This document shows positions 44,701 through 57,000 of a stretch of DNA of 64,000 bases, in pieces. Each line of letters begins with the position of its first letter. Position 1 is the stretch's first letter. A program made the translations under genes and the position numbers. Location of the stretch: positions 132,443 to 196,442 of the forward strand of contig VSDK01003992.1 in the NCBI GenBank assembly GCA_009767595.1, given 5' to 3'. The stretch is from Symbiodinium kawagutii. Its lineage: Eukaryota > Sar > Dinophyceae > Suessiales > Symbiodiniaceae. The notes below the pieces were generated by a model, which was given only the letters and a program-made list of their open reading frames with translations, was not told the origin of the DNA and made no database searches.

Positions 44701-46743
44701 TAGATGCGGTGGCAAGTCAGCAAGGACAATCTACCAAATAGTCCAAAGTAAATCTACCAAAGTAATCAAAGGTGCATACTCTAGCAGAATCTGCAAGCGC
44801 GAAGCCAGAAGTAGTGGAACACTTCTTGCTGAGTGCCAAATCTGGGGCCCCTGGGTGGTGACTTCTGCCGACCAACTCGAAGTTGGTGAATCTTTCCGGG
44901 TTCCCATTTCGAGCCCTCTGCTTTACCGAGTTGACCCATATTTTTTGGGATAACTATTGGTTTTATCGGTTTTTTACCAAGTTGACCCACTTGTTTTTTG
45001 TGGGATACCCATTATTTTGATAAACAATTGGGTGGTTTCAAATTAAATGAAGAAACTCTGACAGTTGCCAAATGTTTTCGTCACTGTCGACATTGAATAT
45101 CCGAAACGCTTCCTTGTAATGAAAAAATATAGAAGCTGAAGGGAACATATGAGTTGCCATGATTGGCAACTGATGCATTCAGAAACCATTCAGTTTATGA
45201 ACCATGATCCACCATTGACCATTGGGTCTTCACCATCATGAAGCACCATCGCCATCACCATCATCATCATCACCATCATCATTACCATCATCATCAATAC
45301 ACAATCTATTCCCAAACGTCTTTCTTGGTTACCCCTATACTTAACCATCAATAAACCATTGGCTGATCGTCATCACCTCCGGTCCCACCCCGGCGACCCG
45401 GGGCGCCTGCAGGGCCAAAGCATAGCGGTTGGCGTTGTGATCATCGCCCAGGCCTTCGGCCAGAAGGGCTTCATGACCAAAGTCCTGATGGATCCAACGG
45501 CGGATTTGCCCAGGTCGCAGCCACCCTTGGTGGTCCAAGGATTACTGGTGAAGGATAGCTATGAGCAATGGTTAGGAAGCTGATGATGAATGGCTAGTGG
45601 GTAATAATGAATATCAATAATGATTAATGATCAACGGTTGAGAATAGCTATTAGCAATGGCTAGTAATGGCTATCAATAGTATCAATGGTTAAGAAACGC
45701 TATTAGCAATGGTTAGTAAGCAAATGATAAAGGGTTAGTAATGATTACTGGGTCATAATGAGTATCAAAGATGAATAATGATCAATGGTTACGGAAAGCT
45801 ATTTGTACTGGTTTGTAGTGGCTGTTAATGTGGCATGGATTATGTTTTTTGATAATTTTGAATAATTTGTTGATTTGTAAATAATGGTCAGCAAATGATG
45901 AATGCCTTGTTAATGGTTAACAATCCTGGCAGTTAATGGTTAGTAATGAGAGCGATTGGTATTGTTAGCAAATTATTGCTATTTTGAAATTGAAATTACT
46001 AACCATCAATTGGTTTCCAATTGCTAACCATCGATTGCTATTCATGAAAACTCATGATCTATTTTGTTTTCAAGTAGCTATGAAGTCATGGTTAGCTATC
46101 GTTTTAGTTAGCTATTGATAGTAGTACCACTAGTAATGATCCATGCTTAAGAAAAGCTATTAGTAGTAGCTAGTAACCACATTGATCATTGGTTGGCAGT
46201 AATTAGTCAACGACTAAAAAGTATAATCATTATTAATAAGAATCAGGATACTCCAATAGGGGATAGTAACCCCAAATCGTTGATAAGTATCATTAAAAAG
46301 TAGAGCAACCATGATTAATGCTCAATCAAGTGGTAACTTTTCGATGATACTTATCAAGGAATATTAGCTACCATTTATCGAATTGATCATTGGATCATTG
46401 TTGAGTGCTAACCATTTATTAGTGGTAATCCTCTGGTAGTCCAACGATCAATGGTGGTCCTAGCCTCCGTGTTAGCACTAGCTAGTACATCTTGATCGTT
46501 GGTGGATGTGGGTAATAGTGAGTATCAATAATGGTTAATGATCATGGTTTATAATAACTACTAGTAATGGCTAGCAAGTGGTGAAGAATGATATCAAAGT
46601 TGTTATTGATCGCAGGTAGTACTCGTTGATCATTGGTTGAGGTGATTATTTTGCTGCTGATAAGCATATTATCGGTAATGATTGATAACAATGATGATTG
46701 AATACTGACAATGATTTGTGATAGTTGGTGGTTGACCGGTTGG

Positions 46744-46793
<50 letters not shown>

Positions 46794-49700
46794 ATGATTG
46801 TCACTAGCCATTGATGATGTCGTTGGTAACTAAGCACTGACTAAGAACTGATGTATATCGAACTCAAAAATGTTCACGTTAGTGGTAGGTCAACATTTGG
46901 TAATGATAGTAGAATTGTTTGTTAAGTACTGATAAACAAACAACCAACCAACCAATGGTTTCAAAGTCTATTGGTTAACAATTGTCAATACCCAGACTCC
47001 CAATCATTGGTTAAACAACTTACTGATTGTTAACAATGGTCAATTAGTGGTCAACAACCAATGAGTAGCGATGATTCAGGGCTAGAATATATGCCAACTG
47101 TACATGGCGGTCAATATTGACCCAACAACCAGTGGTCAATTAGTTTGTTACTGGTTGGTAAGAGGCAACGAGAAACAAGAAGAATAGGGAATATGCCAAA
47201 AATATAATATAGCAAATGTTCATCACCAAGCACCCAACAAACGAGTAGGTTCACTTCACATATCAGCAGCTTGGTACCCACAGTCACATCAAGTTGCTCG
47301 CACCCAGCCTGTTCTACAGTATATGGAAACATCCATTTGCATGTGTAATCATCCTGGAGAAGAATATCTCCGCAGGTTCAATGTTTCGATCAGTTGCTAG
47401 ATGTTCCGATAACTAATGGGAAGGCAGGCCATGTACATAGAGAAAAACATATGCATATATAGATACACACACGCGACGTGACATCCGAGACCATACAAGC
47501 ATATGTATGATGTATGAAAAAATGTACACATTTAAAACAACTTCTCTCTCTCTGTCTAAATCTTTAAAAATATCAATATACATATAAATATGCATGTTGA
47601 AACTATACATGCAACCGTCCTGGGGAAGATCACATCATCCAATATCAACAATGTCTAGCAATAAACAAGCAAATATTTGGGTTGCAAATTTGAAAAACTT
47701 CCGTATAGTTGGTCTATCTACTATCTTTGTTGGCTATTAAAAAAAGCATCCCCATGCATCCCCTATTATCAACCATTATCTGGTTGAGACCACCATAAAG
47801 TCCTACTATTCACCATTTATCAACCACCATTATCTAAGTTCATCAACCTATAGTTGGCAGTGGGTCAAAACCCCGTACCCCTAATTCCCCTATCATTAGC
47901 CATTGTTTTCCCTATGATTGTTGGTGGAAATCCCCCATTGGTTGGTTGATTAATATTGACCCATAGCCAGTTGGCTCAACCATCGTCAAGCAGCTTACTA
48001 ACCCATTGGTTAACCCCCACGTGGTCCACCACTGGGTTTCCCATCAACCCACCGGTGGCGAATCGACTCGTCCCCCTCCTCGGGAGTCACTGGAGCGCAC
48101 ATGCCTCGGAGCTTGGATGGCCGTTGAGGTGGGTGATATAAGCCATTACCCTCGGGTAAACTAACATGGCTGGCTGGAAAATCCACCAGTTCAATGGATG
48201 ATTCCCAGGGTTTTCCTAACAAAATAGTGGATTTTCCAGCCAGCCATGTTAGTTTACCGAAGGGTAGTTTATCCAAGCCAAAGCATAGGTTGAAGTTCAA
48301 CTAAGGGCATAAGTTCATCAATTAGTTCATACGAGCCATAGAACGATCAATTATGGCGTTAGGTCATCATAAGCCATGATCTGGTGGGTGGTTGATCATT
48401 ACAAGCCATGTTGCCATGATAAGTAGTGATTATGGCATCGGGGCATTGGTGGCCGAGCCAACTCAGGGTGAATCAACCCTAGATTAGGGTTGATAAATGG
48501 CAAACTGATGGAGTTGGATGGATTGAACTCGAACTAAAACATCTGGTTGGTGGTTGAGCCACCCTGTCATGAAAAATATGCGCAAGTCAACCAGCCAACC
48601 GTTTGTTGATACATTTGGGTAAATAGCACATGTTTAAGACCACCAAGCACTTATTGCACGCTAACGATGAGGTGATTGGTAGCAAATTAGATCGTGGATA
48701 ATAATTTGTGGCCAATCATGCTTCTCATTACTTTATAAGTTTTTAGGCTGCTAAACATCATCATCCCTATTTTGAGAAACCACCGTATATGTACAGTACA
48801 TGGTAAACATATGCATCGTTGATCATTGTTGATCATAGGTCTTCGATAAACTTTGAATTTCCCACTATTGAGGGGCGGCTCCATCCCCTACTATTTGTCA
48901 TACCTCCCCCCAACTGTACTCAGCACCATCAAAGTGTGAGTAACTACTCTCACATACACCAGTCTTTATCAGTTTTTTCACTACTCACCAACATTACCAG
49001 CCATCATTGACTATTAGCTATGGCTAGTTTACAGCTATTATTTACACCTTCATTATCTATATATACACAATTGCGAACGCCATCAATCACTAGTAGATTG
49101 AGTATTACTCACTCGGTTTCACTATTGAATCTATTGATCACATTTATACACCATTGAAAATCCCTAATTCATCAGTAGCAACTCCCTTTCACCACAATCA
49201 AACCATGATGAAGCATTATGAGCCAACACTATCAATGAAAAATACACACCATTGATACGCATCAACGGCGGTAAAAACACCATTCCAAGCTGTTTTCATA
49301 AACCAGCACTATTGAACCATGACCACTTCAATTCGCTATTATAAAAACCATAATTAATTAGCTTTATACCGCTATGAACCCCTATGGCTGATAATACTAT
49401 AGGGGTTATACCATGACTGTTCATAATAAGCAACTAGTGACTCAACTGATGATATACATCACAATTAAGCACTATTCTATAACACTATTGACTCCCGACA
49501 CTATTATACAGAAAAACATTATCAACTAGCTAATATCAGCTAAGTAAGCATGATTAACCACTAACCAACCATAAATAACCCCCTATCAATCCCTAATCTT
49601 AGCTATATAAATCACTATTAACCACAACTCAGCCCTATTAACCACCATATAAACGGTGATATTGACCCCTACAAATGCTCCTATCCCTATAAACGGTGCT

Positions 49701-49979
49701 ATTAACCACCATACAGATCCCTATAAATCCCTATACATGGTGCTCTTATCCCCTATAAATCCTATATTATTAACCATCATATAAATCCTATAGATCCCAA
49801 AAAAAATCCCTATAAATGGTGCTATATGGTCGACCGTATTAACCCCTACAAACCCTTCGTTTCCAGCACGGCCCCAGCCGGGCACCCCCCAGGGCGGGTT
49901 CACCCGTGCCTATGCATCTGTGCCGCGCCGAGCGCAATTCTTGAGCGAGGTCTGAAAGCCACTGGCGCCGGTCTTCAGC
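38573..49979 (-). CDS. FkbM-type methyltransferase gene (partial model)
   Basis: Minus-strand exons: 49910-49979 (AEDRRQWLSDLAQELRSARH), 48053-48104 (CAPVTPEEGDESIRHR), 45407-45484 (frame uncertain), 41314-41362 (SINVTTVDLARVFRTW), 40529-40594 (GLDLIQLSRGENIRDNDV), 38889-38932 (VMRMDCEGAEYELL) and a last piece from 38654 down. Phases agree along this chain (0-1, 1-2, 2-2, 2-0, 0-0, 0-2). MRMDCEGAEYELL followed by RHLLLHGWLC is the hallmark of FkbM-family SAM-dependent methyltransferases (usual form LKMDIEGAE..VL). The last exon either runs to a TAG at 38573 or uses the GTGAGA donor after 38624. Most donors are GC. The gene would span the separate two-exon gene at 42-43 kb on the same strand, so the upstream exons might belong to another gene. 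Confidence 0.6.
39329..39614. repeat. Foldback family A, partial and complete copies
   Basis: A left-arm-only copy starts at 39329 (GGTGGTTTCTTAAAATGGGG). A complete diverged copy lies at 39512-39614, ending CTCATTTTGAGAAACATCC. Confidence 0.7.
39878..39996 (+). repeat. Foldback family B, copy 3
   Basis: TGGCTGTGGGTCAGTTC start; right end diverged (TTGACCCAGCTCGCC). Confidence 0.65.
40148..40246 (+). repeat. Foldback family C, copy 1
   Basis: TGGTGGTTAAACCATCCCTA to GATTTGAAACCACCA; ~99 bp. Confidence 0.65.
41740..41822 (+). repeat. CTAT and TATA microsatellite
   Basis: (CTAT)n passes into TATATTTATA repeats. Confidence 0.95.
42039..43172 (-). pseudogene. Two-exon membrane-protein gene, frameshifted by a 16-bp duplication
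   Basis: Exon 1 is 43172-42444 (ATG in the context CTCCATGGCC) with a consensus GTGAGT donor. Exon 2 is 42357-42039, after a T-rich CAG acceptor, joined in phase 2 and ending in a stop. The start frame (AVAAENMDFDELEA) and the long downstream frame differ by one base. Exactly at the switch, GCACGCCGCCTCCAG (plus strand) is repeated with period 16 (43106-43136). Total coding length is 1048; without one unit it is 1032, i.e. 343 codons plus stop. The downstream frame has one strong membrane helix (FGMLGEVATLFVLFLAVALF), a basic region, and in exon 2 a Pro-rich tail. No family recognised. It may be a broken allele, a pseudogene or an assembly error. Confidence 0.65.
43106..43136. repeat. 16-bp tandem duplication causing frameshift
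   Basis: Two copies of a 16-bp unit (15 bases identical) within coding sequence. Confidence 0.9.
43311..43605 (+). repeat. Tandem array ending in an inverted copy
   Basis: Four to five ~50-55-bp units (CCCAGAACTATGGTCAGGCT plus AAACCAGAAAAA) are followed from about 43546 by the reverse complement of the unit, giving a long potential hairpin. Read-through peptides repeat LNQKNQ and are spurious. Confidence 0.9.
43606..45406. other. Intron or spacer with one ambiguous island
   Basis: AT-rich, with TATA microsatellites near 43760-43835. An island at about 44060-44340 is open on both strands: plus LEFPFPPALGKTFAAQVIWS ending in a stop, minus several frames. A minus frame reads VLDVGWGRGHLGF, like a SAM-binding loop, but has a stop just upstream and no AG in between. 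Not assigned. Confidence 0.35.
46742..46795 (+). repeat. (GAT)n microsatellite
   Basis: About 17 triplets; a His-rich antisense frame across it is spurious. Confidence 0.95.
47855..47969 (+). repeat. Foldback family B, copy 4
   Basis: TGGCAGTGGGTCAAAACC to TTAATATTGACCCATAGCCA. Confidence 0.85.
48147..48266. repeat. Foldback family D, copy 1 (32-bp perfect arms)
   Basis: GGTAAACTAACATGGCTGGC at 48155 and its inverted copy at 48227-48258 enclose a 40-bp loop; pairing extends imperfectly outward. Lies just upstream of an FkbM-gene exon. Confidence 0.9.
48548..48645 (+). repeat. Foldback family C, copy 2
   Basis: TGGTGGTTGAGCCACCC to GTTTAAGACCACCA. Confidence 0.65.
48764..48784. repeat. Foldback family A, right-arm fragment
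   Basis: CCCTATTTTGAGAAACCACC without a recognisable left arm. Confidence 0.6.
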
Positions 49980-52549
49980 CTGGGGCAGCGGGGCGGAGCA
50001 GTGTTACGAATGGCGAGCCTATGGTCCCAATCCTGGTTACTAATTGGTGATTAACAGGGATTAGTAGTGACTAATTAATGGATTTTGAGTGATCAATAGT
50101 GATTAATAGTGAGGAGTTAATTGATTCTTAGTGATTCACAGAGATTATTATTCAATTTAAATAGTGTTTTAATAATTGAATAATAGCTACTTGGATTGAT
50201 AGGATCCTTACTAATATATAGTAATTCATGGTGATTTAAAGGATGTTTACTAATATATAGTGATTGATAGTGATGTATGGTTTAAAATATGGTTGATTAT
50301 GATTAATATCCATGGTAAATGGGTACTGTATTGAAGAGGTAATTTTAGTGGCTTAATAGGAATTAATGCTGATTCATAGTGATTAAATATTTGATTAATG
50401 GCTGTGATAGTGGCTGAATCAGAACTGAATAGGTTACAAAAATATGGCAATCGTGATTTACTATGACTTTGTAATAGACATTATCTATAAATAGATATTG
50501 AACAGGTAAATCCTGGCTAATCATAGTAGTTCATATATAGCACAGGTAAAAACATTCTAACTATATGCACCATAGGTAAATAAGTAGTGTATAGAAAAAA
50601 GTATTCGTAGGTAAGATCCTGTTTAATTTAAGTCATCATGGATTATGATGCTTTGATCGTGACTAAATAGATAAATAAACGGAATTATCTTTTGTACTAA
50701 CCATGGTTCAATAGGATTAACGGTTTAAACAATGTTTTAATAGTGATTAACTATTAGTTTTAAAATCGAATTCAATTTAAATAGTTGAACAATAGTTTTA
50801 TGGATTAAAAACATGTTTACCAATATATAGTGATTCATAGTGATTAATGGTTTTAAATATGGTTGAAAATGATTGATATTATTGATTATACTGTGTAATG
50901 GATATTAATAGCTGAATTTAATTCTCGGTAAATGCTTAAATGAGGGCATTACAATCCTGGTCAAACATGGCTCATGTTTTTGTAGCTCTGGTAAATAAAT
51001 GTTGTTGACTCATGGCAAATACTTGGTAGTAATGGTCTCTAACTAGCTGGTTGATGATGATAGCTGTGGGTCAGCCATATATGGCATGAGGGCTTCTTCC
51101 CAATCACTGCTGAGGATGTGATGGAACATGTGTGAGGGGTCACAAATTTGAATGGTTGATAATCATTATGAGAAGAATTACATGATGGGGAATATATGGT
51201 GAATATTTACAGTACTATTGACATCTGGTGGATTAAATTGGAGGTCAAAACCCAGCTGGTCTTTGTTTGGAGTTCCATCGATCCATGCCTTGGACGGTAA
51301 TGACCCGCAGCTGATTATCACACACTAGCCTGGTTTAGCCATGATTATCAAAACATAGCGTCTGGTGGCCAACCGGTTTCAAGTCTTCAACCAGTGGTAT
51401 TAATGAGTCCAGCCGAGCATATGTGTGGAATACGAAACTAGGATCTGGAGAAGTAAACCACTCTAGAGCCTGGCGAAAACAAAGATTCCCTGGTCGCAAA
51501 CCATTCCATGACCACACCAGCTTGGCAGCCACCTTGATGAAAAATGCTAAACAATAATCAGAATTATCGGGGATATCAATGAAAAGGGAACCCAAAAAGG
51601 GTACCTGGCAGCTCCTGGCATTCCAAGCTGCCACGAGGAAACCCCCGAGTTCGCACACCCCACGAGGCACGCCACTTGCGTCGCCAAGGCACACTGGGCG
51701 CGCACAGCACCACCTCCTTGGCTTCGCAGCTCAGCACACTTGGGAAGGTCGACCCGGGCCCCGGTTGGGGCTCCGTTGGCGCTCCCACGCCTTGGACCAA
51801 GAGGCACTGCGATCACAACGAGGTGCAGTGGAACGATGGTCAGAGCTGGTGGATGAGTTGGGGCATGTGATGCTTCTAGGCATAGGCATAATCTATAGGG
51901 TTTTTTAGTGAAAATGGATGATTTTTACGTGGATGTTGATAGGCATCAGTAATTTTTTATAGGGTCTTACATGGTTTTTATGAGGGTTTTACAGTGATAA
52001 TGCTTGAGAATGGCTACAAATGGACAGGCTCCAGAGCTTGGAGATGTCCCAGGAGAGCTGTAGCTGAACTCATCTCGCCAGGCTAAGTGGCACCGTAGAA
52101 GTGTGGATAGCTTCACTCGAGATGGCATGCTTGCGGCACATGTGCACAGATTTGCTTGGGAACATTAAGTAAGATAGGCTATAGGCAAATCCACTTGGAT
52201 TTGGCCGATTTGGTTCCATGTTGGTTGGGAACAGTAAGTAATATCATCCCCCAGCCATTTGGATGCTATCAGAACTCTTTGCCGCCCTTTCTTGAGACAA
52301 TTTTACCCTCCGGCAAACCAGCCCGGAAGCAAAAAACGCGTGTGTCATTCATCAGGTCACCCACCAGCCAAACATGGTGGATTTCCCACTTCCCAACTTG
52401 ATCACATCCCAACACCGTCACCAGAAGGTGCCATATCGGCGAAAAGGCACATCAAGTAGGGGGGACCATTTGCGCCCATGTTTTACCATATGGGATTAGG
52501 CATAAGGAGCTTGTTGGTGATTTATGACAAACATATTCTGCATGAATAT

Positions 52550-52650
52550 GGGGGGTTCTCAAAATGGGGGAACCCCAAAAATGGAAGGTTTAGTACTATA
52601 CATGAACGAATATAAGATGATTTAGGGGTCCTCTAGTTTGAGAAGCACCC
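52550..52650. repeat. Foldback family A, copy 8
   Basis: GGGGGGTTCTCAAAATGGGG to CTCTAGTTTGAGAAGCACCC. Confidence 0.75.
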
Positions 52651-53233
52651 AACATGCCCACAACTGAGAGGGAAATTGCATGAAATAGCCTGTGTATGAA
52701 GAACCAGTGATTTTTTTCCCAATCGCCAAACAGCAAGGACACATAGGCTTTTATCACCAAATGCCACATCCATCCTTCAATCACCAAATGCCAAATCAAT
52801 TTGTGGTGAGACATAATTCGCTTTCAGGGTATACCACCTGTAGACACATGTGGACAGCGATGGAGAAGTTCATGCCTGCATTCCTCTCGCACTGCTGCGC
52901 ATAGCACAATCTGAACGACGCGCTTCCTCCGACCAAGCCATCAACCAAGTCAACTGGTAAATCTCCATTCTTGCTGATAATTTCAAATGATATCCTATAC
53001 AATTTGGTTCGAAGCCTCCTGGTAGCAGCCTCCCTCCAAGGGATATGGCTATCCGTGGCTCCGCTCCCTCACCAACAGTAGCAGGGCCCCTTGAAGCCCC
53101 CAGCCACGGCACCTGACCATTGGGCATTCGTCTGCACTTTGAATCCAAACTGGCTGGGCATCGAGGCATCACCTGCTACAAGTAGCAATCCCCACGAAAC
53201 AGCTGGAAACCTCTGGAAACACACACGGCAGCT

Positions 53234-53324
53234 TGGTGGTTGAACCACCCCTATGAAAACATGTTCGTCAACCAACCATTTGGTAGCAAAAAAACGGGAA
53301 AACACAACATGTTTGAAACCACCA
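53234..53324 (+). repeat. Foldback family C, copy 3
   Basis: TGGTGGTTGAACCACCCCTA to ATGTTTGAAACCACCA. Confidence 0.7.
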
Positions 53325-53838
53325 ACAAGCCAAAGCCATGAAACACGCGAACGCGACGATGATTCACTCGCGCTGAACCTGGAAACACGCTCAATCATGA
53401 ATGCATCCTGGAAGGTCATCGCTTGCCCAGAACTGGGGTCTGGAAGGTATCCCTTGCTATCAAGGTGCATCCCCATGTCATCTCAGCCAAGCTTGCCAAA
53501 CCAGCAAATCACCTTGAAGAATCACCAAAAACATGGCACACACACACACACTATAAAACCAACCACACATAGGGATAGTGGTCTACAATAGGCATGTCCT
53601 TTTTGTTCCCATATGTTTCCCCTATGTTGCTAGCTGTTTCCCATTCTCAACCTTAATTCATTGGTCATGCCAACCATAGTCCTGGACGTTAGCCATTGTG
53701 AGCCAAAAATTCTTCAACTTGTCCAACTTGCCTATGATTAAGCATGATTAAGCATTCCCAAGCACAATTTTGGTCGCTTCCCAACCAGCCACCAGCGGCC
53801 CCGCAGGTTCCGTCAGACTTTTCCACCACTTCGCCGTG

Positions 53839-54016
53839 TCAGGGACGGCACTGCGGGCGCTCGCATCCGCAACCCGAGAGCCCGCGACACATCTCTTCCC
53901 GCGCCGTCAGCAGATCGGCCCACTGACTCTGGAGCACGTGGACCTCCTTCCTGGAGTGAGGCTGTGGTGGTGATGGACATGATGCTGACATGATGCTCCG
54001 TGGAGTTAATGATAGG

Positions 54017-54059
<43 letters not shown>

Positions 54060-57000
54060 GATTAAGATACGAGGTAGCTAGTAGAGCCGTTGTCAACAAG
54101 CTGATCAACCACTCACCATTGCTGATTCTCCCTTTGCATCTACCATTCGCCCACCACTCAGTTGTTAGCCCCAATGTTGTATCCCATGACTGGTTCTTAT
54201 CGCCTCCCCTATTTTGCAAGCTGGGCTAGCCAAGTACTTCCTGTGATCCCAACAAAAAAACAGACTGCATGCTGCGTTTCATCGACTAATTCCTATGATC
54301 CCAACAAGACAACAAACACCCAGCACATTGCACTCTGCTTCTCATCCGTGCCACTGCGCCCTGGGTGGCCAACATGTCTTCAATCCCAGTCCTCAGCATC
54401 TCCGGAACATCCGAAAGAAGAGATTTCAGGACCTCCCAAGCTCCTAAGGCAACCGTCGCATCGAAGGAGTCCGGAGTTTCATGGCAAAACCCCACATCTT
54501 TAGGTGGTGAGCGATTGTAAAGGAGAACTGCTGCAATTCATGGGTAATCTTTATCGGGATGTTTCCGGAAAAGAGATTGCCTGAATCACAAGCTATCACG
54601 ATTGAAAAACCTGGCGTTGCTTGGTTCACATGCATCTCCCCTGATTGTTGGTTAGTGCTGGTTGCTGATTCTCTTTATTTACCTTTACAAACCATCGTAA
54701 ACAAATTTTTAGCACTGTCAAACATTAAGCAACTTAGTGTTCATCGGGAACGAAGTGACCGTTGTCAACCACTATTGTTTACCACCAAATCCTCCGACTG
54801 TAACAATCCGGGGCTATACCAAGAGTTCAAGCGATTCCCAATCGGCTGTGCTGACCAATGGTCAAGGAATGGTCAACCCATGTCAACCCCAATATCCCTG
54901 GCTTATAGTCAAGGCATGTCAAGGCCATTCCAACAGCTCACGTTGCACTGTCCTTTGGCCCTTGCTTCTCGAGTTGGACCTTCTGGACACAGAACCTGGA
55001 CAGCAAGTTGTGACTTCCTTCAAGGCGCAATGTCAAAGGGATACACCCTTTGGTAGACTAACCCCACTGGTGGATACTCCTTTGGTGATGGCGGCGCTTC
55101 ATGGATTTGTCAACTCAGGATGCACAAATGGCACTTAAGAGATGATGGGTTCAGCAAGTTATAAATGGTTATATACTAGTGGATGATTCGGGAGTACCAC
55201 TATTTTCAGAAATACCCAAGTGTTCCTCAAATTGGAGATCCAGTTGCCAATGTTCAGGATGGACCATGGTGATGGTTGTTTGTTGATCATAGGGGATAAG
55301 CAGCAACAAGGGGGAACATACCAACTTTGGCAATGCAAGGGTCCTGCAGGAACAACAATGATGTTCTTACCCATTGTTAATCACCAACCTAGTTTCCTTT
55401 TGATTGAGTAGATTCACCTGACAATGAATGAACATTTTACAATCACTTTGAAGTGCAACCCTGTGTGAAATCAAAGGAACAAAGGACTGTTGTCGTTGGC
55501 CAAATACCACATATGATTCCAAGGCACAAATACCAGGAATCTAACAGCCCAACCACAAAAAAAACACATACAACGTGCATGTAGATTCCTCGATTATATG
55601 CATAAATGTATGGAAAAGGATAGCAAGTGTGTATGTATTTTGCAAATAGATAATCAAAGTAGAACACATACAACATTGTCCATATATGGCGCTCGGCCAA
55701 CCCTGTCTCAAAATCAACACTGAAGCCGTTGGTAAAGCAACATTCGTTGTGGGAGTTGCATAATTTGTTGAAAAACCATTTATTGTGGGTGTCTGCGGGG
55801 ACCATCCAGCTACAAAACTAGCACGATCCAAACAGTCACAATTAATGTATACGTGTAAATATAAAACTCATAAAACTATAAGCCTATATGTCTATACATA
55901 TATGAAGGGAGAGAGAGAGAGAGACATCTACATCTAATTATTAATTAATTGAAACAATATATCAATCACTGTGTGAGATCGTCATTTCATTGCCACAAGG
56001 ATTTGCAAACACACGCCATAAGTTCGCAAGACCATTTAATGGCATTCAAAATTATTTTGGATTCTGAGGTTGGCAAATGAAAACCCTCAAAACGCTCACG
56101 CGGCATGGGCCAATACCAGCTTGTTGATTTGTTGTGTACCACAACATATCAAATCTGTGGGGATTCGACAGGTCCATAGTGTTGTCTTTGACAATCAAAA
56201 CATACCATCACACAATCACAGAATGTGAAGCTACGAGTGAGTCCACCAAAAGGGTGTGTCCATGAGGGTTGCTGTTCCCAACACTGTCCCAAAATGAATG
56301 TCATAAAGCTGCTAACCAACATTCTCGTGTATCCTGAATATTCGTGCTAGCAATGAGGGTTGCTAACAGAAATTCCAAACACCATCATCATGAGGATGTT
56401 CACTTGCCCCAAAAATGACACGGCAGAAACAACCACTGCAACGAGCCATGTGTCTCGTACAACTTCCACCAACATCAATACCTTGAAGGACATTGAAGTT
56501 CAACACCAGAAAGTACGAGAAATCACTTCAGTTAAGTACCAGAGATCACTTCAGCTAGGCGTCGACCCATCACCCATCCACGCGCGTTCGCGTCTGCGTT
56601 CGGAACTGTCACGTGACCTGTTCCCAGACCAAGGGCTCGATGGCCAGCACTGCTGCCACAGGCAGGTTGGGACACTTGAGCTCTTCAATGGCTTTCGGGT
56701 TGATGTCCTGCACCCAGCTCGGCAATGCTCGGCATACGGCTGTGCTGCGGCCGGGGTTGGTGAGGCCATGGTTAGTTAGGCCCAAAACACTGGTAGCTGA
56801 ACTAACCCCGTTACGAAACCATGGGAATTCTGACCACTTACGAGTGCATGTACACGTAATGAAACTGAGATCTGGACTTCCCAGGTGGTGGTACTCAATA
56901 AAGGTGCTCAACTAGCAACTAGCAACTGGTGTTCACTCTGTACTGCTGTTTTCTTCGACAGGAATACTGTTTTCATTTCAACATGCAATGACGGATGGAG

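Larger units (their letters stand above)
49980..53838. other. Spacer between FkbM and phytochelatin synthase genes
   Basis: Mostly ATTAATAGTGATT-type simple sequence. One GC-rich island at about 51620-51800 has the minus reading GSTFPSVLSCEAKEVVLCAP. It could be a 5' exon of the FkbM gene, but exon edges are not clear. A weaker island lies at 52900-53110. Confidence 0.4.

Noticed and set aside
46542-46811. His-rich protein
   Set aside because: Antisense reading of a (GAT)n microsatellite.
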